Translations under genes and position numbers: made by a program
Shown here: in pieces, positions 1 to 10,140 of the stretch
How the letters are laid out: each line of letters starts with the position of its first letter
How positions within the stretch are numbered: position 1 is the stretch's first letter
The notes under the pieces: generated by a model
What the model was told of the DNA's origin: nothing
Seen by the model: only the letters and a program-made list of their open reading frames with translations
Databases searched by the model: none
DNA from: Halisarca cf. caerulea
Lineage: Eukaryota; Porifera; Demospongiae; Chondrillida; Halisarcidae
Direction of reading: 5' to 3'
Length of the DNA stretch: 15,000 bases
Assembly (NCBI GenBank): GCA_963170055.1
Contig: CAUJGJ010000264.1
Coordinates: 686,201 to 701,200, forward strand

Positions 1-31
1 GTAGGTTTTTACTTCCGTTCCGAGCCGCCAT
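1..31 (-). CDS. Possible first exon of a leftward gene, cut by the window edge
   Basis: On the minus strand an ATG at 31 opens MAARNGSKNL and runs off the window with no stop. The ATG lies in ATGGCGGC preceded by AAA, the YY1-like context common at animal gene starts, and an ETS-like core (GGAAGT on the minus strand) follows within 20 bases. No splice site or homology can be tested in 31 bases, so this may be chance. The downstream sequence would settle it. Confidence 0.2.
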   Translation of the reverse strand, partial: MAARNGSKNL

Positions 32-133
32 TTTCTCCTGTCCAGTGTACAGCACATCCATACAAATTGCATGTGCAATACAAAATATTAGCAGGTATAT
101 TTTATTTAATTTCATTGGCGGTATAATTGTTAG

Positions 134-196
134 CGGGCACTTAAGTTAGTGAATTTGAGGCTCCTCGCTAATTTTGCTAAAGTTAGTACCCGCCTG
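134..196. repeat. Imperfect inverted repeat, MITE-like
   Basis: The left side (ttagcgggcacttaagttag) is roughly mirrored by the reverse complement of the right side (ctaaagttagtacccgcc), with ctcgctaa near the centre. The arms are imperfect and no target duplication is clear. It lies just downstream of the leftmost fibrinogen-related copy. It could be a small degraded inverted-repeat element; identification is weak. Confidence 0.3.
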
Positions 197-375
197 CATG
201 AAGGTATATATAGTAATTCACTATAGAAAATAGTAAATCCACACATATAAAAGAAAAACTAATATTGTAAACACGCTACTGAAATCATAGAGCTAAATGC
301 ACTACTATCACACCAAATTCCTATACACCATGCAATGCAAAGTTCACTATCCTCCAGTTCTGATGAAGCTTTGAG

Positions 376-734
376 TTAGTTTTCCTCAGGAATCCTGATC
401 TTCATCTCAGTAAACTTCAGAGAATAGTAGTAACCCTTCCAATGATACCAGTTCACACCATTAGCATAGGAAGCATGTGCAATTCACAAGACGCTTGCTC
501 CTTGGTGGTCTGTGTTGGAGAGGGTAATTCCTGCTCGAACTGCAGTCCATCCAGTTCATAGTACAAGGAGTACTTCACTGTGCAGTTTGGCTGGACTTGG
601 TAAGACTTGAGCTCCTTAACAACCTTTACCTTCCCATCTTGTACGCAAGGCAAAGCAACTGTTGATCCCAGGACCATCAGCGAAACCAGGCAATGTATTT
701 GCAACATGTTGTCCGAAGTTGAAATGAAAGACAA
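376..734 (-). pseudogene. Fibrinogen-related gene copy 1, internally deleted
   Basis: The minus strand opens at 734 with the same leader and N-terminal region as the two neighbouring copies (MSFISTSDNMLQIHCLV..., then [12 protein letters not shown]...). After about 82 residues (...KEQASCE) the sequence jumps directly to the last part of the fibrinogen domain, so nearly the whole domain is missing. The junction is near 478-482 and is out of frame: the reading continues as LHMLPMLMV and stops at 453. The genuine C-terminal codons ([14 protein letters not shown]... ending RIPEEN) survive in another frame down to a stop at 376-378. Against copy 2 the deletion is about 725 bp. The third N-terminal cysteine is also changed (LYYELDG where the others have LYCELDG or IYCELDG). 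The TATA box is still present. It could still make a secreted 93-residue fragment, but it cannot make a fibrinogen-fold lectin. Confidence 0.85.
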
Positions 735-773
735 CTGAAAAACACTGCTGCACTGAATTCAGCTGGAAATTCG

Positions 774-784
774 CCTTTTATATA
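774..784 (-). promoter_or_regulatory. TATA box of fibrinogen-related copy 1
   Basis: On the minus strand this reads TATATAAAAGG, about 40 bases before the start codon at 734. A CAGCTG block in the context GAATTCAGCTGGAAA lies between the TATA box and the ATG, at the same relative place as in the other two copies. The promoter is therefore kept although the coding region is broken. Confidence 0.65.
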
Positions 785-837
785 ATATAGACTAGCCAAT
801 GGCACTGACTCAGTCTTATGTTAACTTGTTAGTTTTA

Positions 838-854
838 CACAATATTGTGCAATA
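838..854. promoter_or_regulatory. Conserved C/EBP-like palindromic element upstream of copy 1
   Basis: The sequence ACAATATTGTGCAATAT is identical to 2571-2587 upstream of copy 2 and related to 4269-4280 upstream of copy 3. Its core ATTGTGCAAT resembles a C/EBP or PAR-bZIP site. It lies about 55-70 bp upstream of the TATA box. The match and its conservation are seen; factor binding is inferred. Confidence 0.4.
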
Positions 855-959
855 TCCTCACATCAAAAACAAATGATGCATTTATGTACAATATAAAACA
901 TATGACTGTGCAAGTACTACTACATAGGCAATACTGTATAGCTAAACGACAAATTAGTA

Positions 960-1390
960 GGGTGCTTCTGTCCCCACCAATTCTTTTCACCTATGGACTA
1001 ACTAGCAGGGTTTCATATTGGGGTAGGCTGCCAACCAGTTGTCCTTCCTTGAAAGTTTAGGACTGCTTTACTGAATGAAACCCTAGTATAGTTCACCATG
1101 ATTCCTCCCCTACCAAACAGTTTACCATGCAGTACTAAATACCTCCCCCCCCCCCCTCCAGGGAATTTTGAACTTTAGCACTCATCATGCAGTACTATAA
1201 AATAGAATATACTAGCAATTACCGTATATACCCATTCGCTAGAGAAAAAAATTTGCAAGCGAATAATTTTACATGTACATACTGTATCAAAGAAAATTAC
1301 TAATGTACTATTATCCCGCCAAATCCCCATACACCATGCAATGCAAAAGTTCACAATATCCTCCAGTTTTGATGATTCAGAAGTTTTGAG
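960..1390. repeat. Duplicated intergenic spacer (between copies 1 and 2)
   Basis: No gene is seen here. The spacer aligns with 2705-3150: both carry agggtttc, a stretch ending accagttgtc, ccttgaaagtttaggactg, aatgaaaccctagta, accaaacagtttacca, gcactcatca, and then tatacaccatgcaatgcaaa next to the stop codon. The spacer was therefore duplicated with the gene, giving a unit of about 1.7 kb. It also contains a C run near 1147-1158 and a short ATTCGCT/AGCGAAT inverted repeat near 1232-1265. Confidence 0.7.
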
Positions 1391-2474
1391 TTAGTTTTCC
1401 TCAGGAATCCTGGTCTTCATCTCAGTAAACTTCAGAGAATAGTAGTAACCCTTCCAATGATACCAGGTCATGCCATCAGCATAGGAAGCATGTGTACCTC
1501 GAAGGTACTGACCAATGAGATTGGATGAATGACAGTCACCATACCACCACGCTCCTTTGTATATCACAGCACAGTTGCTGTTTGGTGTATCGTTGTCACG
1601 GTCAAACGTTGTGAAATATCGTTCATTATGATGCAATAAACTATCCCCAGCTGAGCCAGAATAACCACTAATTCGAAGTATATAATCTGTGGAAGAGTCC
1701 CCAACTTGAAAGGAACTCAGTGTACTTGGCGAAACGCCTCTCCTCATTAAAGTCCTCAAGGTCAACACGAAGCTCACAGCTACCTCCACTGGTCAACCGA
1801 TGGATGTAGTCTAGACCTAGCCAGAATTCACCAGAGAGGTTACCAAATCCACCCGCGTAGTTATTCCAGTTTCTGTAAAAGTCTACGCTGCCATCTTGTC
1901 TTCTCTGAAAGACCGTCCATCCTCCTCCATCTGTTACCATGTCACAGTAGACATCAAATGGAGGGAGGGAGTCTGGTTGAATGGTGTAGACCCCCGATGT
2001 TCTGTGTCCCTTGCTGAGTGCATCCTGACAGGTCTTGAAGACAATTATGGCTGATGGTGTTGGAGTGGCGAACACTGTTGCTGTTGTTGTTACTGTCACA
2101 GTCACAGTGACGCTGGATGATTCAATGCTGACAGATTTGAAAGACTCTTGCTCCTTGGTGGTCTGCACTGGAGAGGGTACTTTTGAAGTCACAGTGGCGT
2201 TGGATGACTCATTGCTTTGGGATTCACAAGACGCTTGCTCCTTGGTGGTCTGTGCTGGAGAGGGTAATTCCTGCTCGAACTGCAGTCCATCCAGTTCACA
2301 GTACAAGGAGTACTTCACTGTACAGTTTGGCTGGACTTGGTAAGACTTGAGCTCCTTAACAACCTTCACCTTCCCATCTTGTACACAAGGCAAAGCGACT
2401 GTTGATCCCAGGACCATCAGAATGACCAGGCAATGCACTTGGAACATGTCGTCCAAAGTTGAAATGAAGCACAA
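1391..2474 (-). pseudogene. Fibrinogen-related gene copy 2, frameshifted
   Basis: Intronless minus-strand copy of the secreted fibrinogen-related gene. From 2474 it encodes a hydrophobic leader, the short N-terminal region (LPCVQDGK...), a Thr/Val/Ser-rich linker and the first half of a fibrinogen C-terminal domain ([47 protein letters not shown]). Near 1706-1725 copy 2 has four more bases than copy 3, so the frame breaks and this reading stops at 1668 after 268 residues. The second half continues in another frame from [17 protein letters not shown] through the calcium-site region DRDND, NCAVIYKGAWWYGDCHSSNL and the end RIPEEN, with stop TAA at 1391-1393. No plausible GT-AG intron spans the break. 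A sequencing or assembly error is possible, but the four-base difference occurs in a locally divergent patch, which suggests real decay. The linker contains an extra 29-residue repeat unit absent from copy 3. Confidence 0.85.
2101..2270 (-). repeat. In-frame 87-bp tandem duplication in the copy 2 linker
   Basis: Two adjacent units (2101-2187 and 2188 to about 2270) share gtcacagtg, cttgctccttggtggtctg and ggagagggta. On the minus strand they encode [16 protein letters not shown]... and [16 protein letters not shown]..., a 29-residue period. Copies 1 and 3 have a single unit. The duplication keeps the frame and lengthens the stalk between the N-terminal region and the fibrinogen domain. Confidence 0.75.
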
Positions 2475-2517
2475 TTGAAAAGCACTTCTACACTGAATTC
2501 AGCTGGAAACTCTCCCT

Positions 2518-2526
2518 GATTTTATA
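2518..2526 (-). promoter_or_regulatory. TATA box of fibrinogen-related copy 2
   Basis: On the minus strand this reads TATAAAATC, about 44 bases upstream of the ATG at 2474, followed by the CAGCTG block shared by all copies (GAATTCAGCTGGAAAC on the plus strand). Confidence 0.65.
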
Positions 2527-2570
2527 GACTAGCCGGTGTACAGACTTATGTAAACTTGTTAGTTTATTAC

Positions 2571-2587
2571 ACAATATTGTGCAATAT
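2571..2587. promoter_or_regulatory. Conserved C/EBP-like palindromic element upstream of copy 2
   Basis: ACAATATTGTGCAATAT, identical to the element at 838-854, lies about 45 bp upstream of the copy 2 TATA box. Conservation across duplicated promoters is seen; bZIP binding is inferred from the ATTGTGCAAT core. Confidence 0.4.
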
Positions 2588-2704
2588 CACACAAAACAAA
2601 ATAAATGATACCTTTATGTATACATATACGCATTACAAAACACACATGGTATTGTGCAACGCACTACTACGTAGGTAACACTGTAGCTAAACATATTAAA
2701 TAGC

Positions 2705-3150
2705 AGGGTCCCCTATATTTTCACCTATGGGATACATAACAGGGTTTCCCATTAGGGTTACCTGGCTGCAAACCAGTTGTCCCACGCCCCCACCCCACCC
2801 CCTTGAAAGTTTAGGACTGTTTTTTTCTCTAAATGAAACCCTAGTACTACCACAATTCCTCCCCCACCAAACAGTTTACCAGTCCAAATCCTCCATGCTC
2901 CCCCTCCCAAGAAGAATTTTGTACTTCAGCACTCATCAGTATTACTAAAATTAGAATATGCTAGCAATTATTAGTCAGTCATTATAGAAAACTGCAATCA
3001 AATAATTCCACATGTATCAAAGATAATTAATATCGTAAACATACTGATTCAGAAAAGAATGAAACTTATAACGTGCTATTATTGTACCAAATTCCTATAC
3101 ACCATGCAATGCAAAAGTTCATAGTGTCCTCAAGTTTTGGAGAAGATTTG
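2705..3150. repeat. Duplicated intergenic spacer (between copies 2 and 3)
   Basis: Counterpart of the 960-1390 spacer, with the same ordered blocks diverged by substitutions and small indels, for example a C-rich stretch at 2785-2805. No gene is seen. Together the two spacers show that the array arose by duplication of gene plus flanks, not by retroposition of transcripts. Confidence 0.65.
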
Positions 3151-3152
3151 AG

Positions 3153-4151
3153 CTAGTTTTCCTCAGGAACCCTGATCTTCATCTCGGTAAACTTAAGAGA
3201 ATAGTGGTGACCCTTCCAAGTATACCAGTTCACCCCATCAGCGTATGAAGCATGTGTACCTCGAAGGTACTGGCCATTGAGATTGGATGAATGGCAGTTG
3301 CTATACCACCACGCTCCTTTGAACGTGACAGCACAGTTTTTGTTCCATGTATCACGGTCGTGGTCGAACGTTGAGAAACGTAGTTCATTAGTACCAGTTA
3401 AACTATCCCCAGCTGAGCCAGAATAACCACTAATCTGAATTGTATATCCAGTAGAAGCATCCCCAACTTGAAAGGAGCTGAAATTAGCAAATCTCCTCTC
3501 CTCACCGAAGTCCTCCAGGTCAACGCGAAGCTCAGAGCTACCTCCACTAGTCAGCCTATGGATGTAGTCTAGACCTAGCCAGAATTCACCAGAGAGGTTA
3601 CCAAATCCACCCGTGTAGTTATTCCAGTTTCTGTAAAAGTCTACGCTGCCATCTTGTCTTCTCTGAAAGACCGTCCATCCTCCTCCATCTGTTACCATGT
3701 CACAGTAGACATCAAATGAAGGGAGGGAGTCTGGTTGAATGGTGTAGATTCCTGATGCTCTGTGTCCCTTGCTGAGTGCATCCTGACAGGTCTTGAAGAC
3801 AATTATGGGTGATGGTGTTGGAGTGGCGAACACTGTTGCTGTTGTTGTTATTGTTACAGTCACAGTGGCGTTGCATGAGTCACTGGTCTGGGATTTACAA
3901 GATACTTGTTCTTTGGTGGTCTGTGCTGGAGAGGGTAAGTCCTGCTCGAACTGCAGTCCATCCAGTTCACAGTATATGGAGTACTTCACTGTGCAGTTTG
4001 GGTGGACTTCATAAGACTTGAGCTCCTTAACAACCTTCACCTTCCCATCTTCCACGCAAGGCAAAGCAACTGCTGATCCCAGGACCATCAGAATGACCAG
4101 GCAATGCATTTGTAGCATGCTGTCCAAAGTTGAAATGATCGACTGACACAA
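3153..4151 (-). CDS. Secreted fibrinogen-related lectin-like protein (intact copy 3)
   Basis: A single-exon gene of 332 residues, the only intact member of the array. Residues about 12-30 ([19 protein letters not shown]) are a hydrophobic signal peptide, and the second methionine, M12, is an equally good start. Residues 31-75 form a short region with cysteines 32, 53 and 61 that I do not recognise. Residues about 76-118 are a Thr/Val/Pro-rich linker with possible glycosylation. Residues about 119-327 are a fibrinogen C-terminal domain: [44 protein letters not shown], then DHDRD (263-267) at the usual calcium site, and C273/C286 flanking KGAWWYSNCHSSNL. The domain length is normal. By family knowledge such proteins (ficolin, tachylectin-5 and invertebrate FREP types) are extracellular and often bind acetylated sugars or microbial surfaces; the ligand here is unknown. 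The stop is TAG at 3153-3155. The same-strand neighbours are decayed paralogues. Confidence 0.9.
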   Translation of the reverse strand: MCQSIISTLDSMLQMHCLVILMVLGSAVALPCVEDGKVKVVKELKSYEVHPNCTVKYSIYCELDGLQFEQDLPSPAQTTKEQVSCKSQTSDSCNATVTVTITTTATVFATPTPSPIIVFKTCQDALSKGHRASGIYTIQPDSLPSFDVYCDMVTDGGGWTVFQRRQDGSVDFYRNWNNYTGGFGNLSGEFWLGLDYIHRLTSGGSSELRVDLEDFGEERRFANFSSFQVGDASTGYTIQISGYSGSAGDSLTGTNELRFSTFDHDRDTWNKNCAVTFKGAWWYSNCHSSNLNGQYLRGTHASYADGVNWYTWKGHHYSLKFTEMKIRVPEEN

Positions 4152-4196
4152 CTGAAAAACACTTTTACACTTTTAAATTCAGCTGGAAACTCTCTG

Positions 4197-4204
4197 CTTA
4201 TATA
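4197..4204 (-). promoter_or_regulatory. TATA box of fibrinogen-related copy 3
   Basis: On the minus strand this reads TATATAAG, about 46 bases before the ATG at 4151. The CAGCTG block (AATTCAGCTGGAAAC on the plus strand, around 4176-4190) lies between it and the start codon, as in copies 1 and 2. Confidence 0.65.
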
Positions 4205-4268
4205 GACATAGCCAGCGTACAATTATACAGGCTTATGTAAATTTGTTAGTTCTAAACAATTAATGACT

Positions 4269-4280
4269 ATTGCACAATAT
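4269..4280. promoter_or_regulatory. C/EBP-like element upstream of copy 3
   Basis: ATTGCACAATAT sits about 65 bp upstream of the TATA box of the intact gene, at a position similar to the longer palindromic elements of copies 1 and 2. The core ATTGCACAAT fits a C/EBP or PAR-bZIP consensus. Binding is inferred only. Confidence 0.4.
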
Positions 4281-4453
4281 CATACAAAGCAAACTTCCTT
4301 TTCCTTCAGGTAACGTCCCCTTTAGTAATGTTTACCACAAACTATGTAACTATGGCAACTAAAAATTTCCTTCCTTGCATGTATATTATATACCAAAGCA
4401 TATGCATGGGAAAACAATGGCCAAGGAAGCCATGTATCCATGTGCATAAAACT

Positions 4454-4467
4454 GTTGCCATGGTAAT
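4454..4467. promoter_or_regulatory. X-box (RFX-type) palindrome
   Basis: GTTGCCATGGTAAT is one base from the palindromic RFX site GTTGCCATGGTAAC. A half-site-like TATGGCAAC occurs about 100 bases to the left, near 4351. It lies about 300 bp upstream of the intact fibrinogen-related gene's start. Otherwise 4281-4800 holds no gene that I can see. Function is inferred from the motif alone. Confidence 0.35.
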
Positions 4468-4869
4468 CACGATACACCACGCATTGCAATATGTGCAATT
4501 GAGTGTATACACATAAGACACTGTGTGTGTCAGGATAGGGGGTACCCATGATAGGCAGGCTGAATGAGCTTTCTATCAGAATAGTAGTGCTATAATATTG
4601 GCTCCACTGTTCAGTATGTAGAGATCACTCACACAGGTACCATATTAGCAGCCAAGGGCTAACGGCTGCCCACATTAAATAAGAATACCTGATACCTGAC
4701 AGTCAAGCAGTCAATATGAGGAACTTGCTTAGGTACAAATGTACTGTACTTGTTCACTGACAGGTACTCAACATAAAAGGGAAGTCACTACAACTTTTTG
4801 GACCGCCGGAAGGCGGCCCTATATTGTTTTTACTTTCACCGGAAGTGTCCGGAACGTCCAGAACGATGT

Positions 4870-4871
4870 CA

Positions 4872-4899
<28 letters not shown>
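4870..4899. repeat. (TA)n microsatellite
   Basis: About 15 uninterrupted TA units between aacgatgtca and tgtcaacaac, immediately upstream of the possible start codon at 4909. Likely polymorphic. Confidence 0.9.
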
Positions 4900-4902
<3 letters not shown>

Positions 4903-4908
4903 AACAAC

Positions 4909-4952
4909 ATGGCGGACGCGAAGTCGGTACAAAATCTTTCGGCTATATTTCG
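4909..4952 (+). CDS. Possible first coding exon (MADAKSVQNLSAIF) of an unrecognised gene
   Basis: The ATG at 4909 in strong context (CAACATGGCG) opens MADAKSVQNLSAIF, followed by CG|GTGAAA, a usable splice donor at 4953. Without splicing the reading stops at once (CGG TGA). The exon is 44 bases, ending in phase 2. No second exon on the plus strand could be recognised before 6660. The promoter-like sequence just upstream supports a real start, but the product is unknown and the call is tentative. Confidence 0.3.
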
Positions 4953-5049
4953 GTGAAATTCATTCGTTTGCTCCTGATTTTATCAGCGAAGGGTCTTTTA
5001 GACCAGAAGAGTTCTTCGAAATATTATTTTAGTCAATAACGCCGATTTC

Positions 5050-5111
5050 CAAGCGATTCAAGTTTCCAGGGCCGTAGGCAGCCCACGAGTTTTTTAAACT
5101 CGAATCGCTTG
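5050..5111. repeat. Inverted repeat with 16-bp arms
   Basis: The arm CAAGCGATTCAAGTTT (5050-5065) pairs with AAACTCGAATCGCTTG (5096-5111) at 15 of 16 positions around a 30-base loop. It could form a stem-loop or be the core of a small inverted-repeat element. No tRNA-like or other known RNA structure is recognised. Confidence 0.6.
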
Positions 5112-5175
5112 TTCTCAGTTTGAGTAGATATTGAATCCTACAGCTGCATGCAGTTTAACATCTTTGGAAATTTCC

Positions 5176-5337
5176 ACTGTTTACTGCGGTCCCAATGGTG
5201 TCCTCATTACAGAGGTTCCACTGTACAGGACTGTTTACTGTGGTCCCAATGGTGTCCTCATTACAGAGGTTCCACTGTACAGGACTGTTTACTGTGGTCC
5301 TTATAGTGCATGTACTCAGTATAGAGGCTCTGCTGTA
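5176..5337. repeat. 54-bp tandem repeat made of transposon-end-like units
   Basis: Three consecutive 54-base units start at 5176, 5230 and 5284. The first two are nearly identical and the third is diverged. On the minus strand each begins with TACAGTGGAACCTCTGTAAT and continues GAGGACACCATTGGGACC. This matches the outer end of the pogo/Tigger-like elements in the MCM9 introns (CAGTGAAACCT...CCATTGGGG at 8050). The array therefore looks like amplified element ends, not a gene. Confidence 0.75.
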
Positions 5338-5399
5338 CAGCAGTTGCTACAGTAATTTCCCATGACACAATTGCCTTGCAGTTGCAGGAAGTTCACTTC

Positions 5400-6150
5400 C
5401 TTTGTCAGCCACCATGATAATAAAAATAATAGACTTTTCAAAACAATCTCAATTACATAACACATGGTTTATTATAATAGAGGATGTTGTTGTTTACACA
5501 GAAAAGCTGAGTCACCACCAACACCAAGGGATCCCCCCCCCTCAGAAATGAACAGTCTCTCATACAATTCTAGAGAAACACTTCAGCATGTATGCAGTTT
5601 CCGGTTCCAACAAATTTTAAGATGGAAGAATTTGCACACTGTACATTACATAGAAGAACCTCCATAACCCAAAACTTCCATAATCCAACTTTCACTCTAA
5701 TTCAACTTAAGAACAACACAAAGTGAACACAGAAGCTGGTCATGAAGGGTGGGAATGTAACATAGGGTGCATGCATGTCAGGGTTCACCTGGGGGTCCCA
5801 CATCAGATAAAACTATGTAGTCCTCATTTTGTGAATGAAAACTGTCATGAATTGATCATGAATCCATTTAATAAAGAGTATATTAATTTGAATACATATG
5901 ACATATGCTTGTGGCACATACGTATGCATATGCACATATGTATAGGGTTTCCATCCCCCCCTTGAAATTTTATCCTACCTGTAGCATCATGCACGATTGT
6001 AACAGACTGATCTGAGTACTGTATTCAGAAACTGCTTTAAGTAGCCTAAAATGGCGGCCTCAGATACCACCTTTTGAGGCCAAGAAACTACAAAATTTCC
6101 AGGGGGGGGGAAGCATACCCCCGACCCCTCCAGTATAGACCACTATGATT
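5400..6150. other. Gene-free stretch
   Basis: No convincing coding region, RNA gene or complete element is seen. Around 5650-5700 the sequence AACCTCCATAACCC...TCCATAATCCAAC resembles another diverged end of the pogo-like family. There are C/G runs at 5526-5535 and 6102-6110. AAAATGGCGGCC at about 6050 gives only an eight-codon reading before a stop. Confidence 0.5.
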
Positions 6151-6151
6151 C

Positions 6152-6161
6152 TACACACACC

Positions 6162-6244
<83 letters not shown>

Positions 6245-6259
6245 ACACACACGCAGACA

Positions 6260-6329
<70 letters not shown>
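6152..6329. repeat. (CA)n microsatellite
   Basis: About 178 bases of CA on the plus strand, with few interruptions (a CATACA and a CGCAGACAGA near 6238-6261). The readings it produces (poly-CysVal or poly-HisThr) are artefacts. It lies downstream of the last recognised MCM9 exon. Confidence 0.95.
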
Positions 6330-6330
<1 letters not shown>

Positions 6331-6477
6331 GTCCTTCCCATTACATCGTTATACTTTGCTATTGCCTCTCTTGATCATTTTTCCAAAATTAAAGTGCTAA
6401 TATACCGTAACACAACACAATACTGAAAAACACTATAAATTTGGTGTGGTTTCATATTATTTTGCTTTCTTTTTGCA

Positions 6478-6605
6478 GATTGGAAGCCATCCACAAAAAT
6501 TTAGATCAGGCTCTTGTGCAATGGCAAAACATGGCTGTCTATGAAAATAAAAACGCAAAAATTGCTAAAAACCTACATCTGTGAAAGTCTCACCCCACGA
6601 AAATG
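6478..6605 (-). repeat. Dispersed repeat, copy A
   Basis: In minus orientation this matches the plus-strand repeat at about 14358-14475: both contain actttcac(a/g)gat, ttttagcaattt(t/c)tgc and GCCATGTTTT, then a one-base difference and CCATTGCACAAGAGCCTGAT followed by CTAAATTT. The core of about 39 bases differs at a single base. It has no coding capacity and is probably a short non-autonomous mobile element of a family I cannot name. Confidence 0.75.
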
Positions 6606-6673
6606 AAAGCCTATACAGTAGGTACGTATGTACATAATGTACATATGCATGCATACAACTGATGTGGACTCAC

Positions 6674-9938
<3,265 letters not shown>

Positions 9939-10060
9939 TAACTAACCTTTGCGTTCGAATGGGCGGGGTCACTTGATAAACCTTAGATACTGAAAAACTG
10001 TATCTACGACTTGTCCCATTTATGGATGCGAAGAATGTAATGGGGGACCGCTCTACCTGA
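9939..10060 (-). promoter_or_regulatory. MCM9 5' region
   Basis: Upstream of the MCM9 ATG (minus strand) is a CpG-containing segment with CCCCGCCCATTCG (a GC-box-like CCCCGCCC) and no TATA box. This is consistent with a housekeeping promoter. No transcription start can be placed from the sequence. Confidence 0.35.
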
Positions 10061-10080
10061 CTCCGGCTAGCTACGGTAGC

Positions 10081-10140
10081 GGAAACTGGTCAGGTAGTGC
10101 ATCAGTTGGAGGAAACTGGTCAGCTAGTGAGTCAGTCAGC
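10081..10140. repeat. Two-unit 30-bp tandem repeat
   Basis: GGAAACTGGTCAGGTAGTGC plus 10 further bases (10081-10110) is repeated with several changes at 10111-10140 (GGAAACTGGTCAGCTAGTGA...). It lies in the intergenic region upstream of MCM9. No function is evident. Confidence 0.7.

Larger units (their letters stand above)
4801..4956 (+). promoter_or_regulatory. CpG-richer promoter-like block with ETS motif and TA repeat
   Basis: The stretch carries several CpGs in otherwise CpG-poor DNA. A full ETS/GABP-type site ACCGGAAGTG lies at about 4838-4848 with a second CCGGAA just after it, followed by an alternating TA run (about 4870-4899) and an ATG in an AACATGGCGGAC context. ETS plus ATGGCGG is a common layout of housekeeping promoters in animals. 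No TATA-to-start relation can be asserted because the TA run is a simple repeat. Confidence 0.4.

Noticed and set aside
2035..2343. Plus-strand ORF opposite the copy 2 linker (and similar ORFs at 3793-4021)
   Set aside because: These are antisense shadows of the fibrinogen-related coding sequence.
5131..5355. 74-residue ORF with repeated TVYCGPNGVLITEVPLYR
   Set aside because: The apparent protein repeat comes from the 54-bp transposon-end-like tandem units; 54 is divisible by three, so the frame stays open by chance.
6040..6080. AAAATGGCGGCC as a gene start
   Set aside because: The reading ends after eight codons with no good donor. It was also tested as the next MCM9 exon on the minus strand because of an Arg-Trp codon pair, but the frame closes at once.
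6060..6426. Long open frames of alternating Cys-Val or His-Thr on both strands
   Set aside because: They are translations of the CA microsatellite and carry no coding signal.
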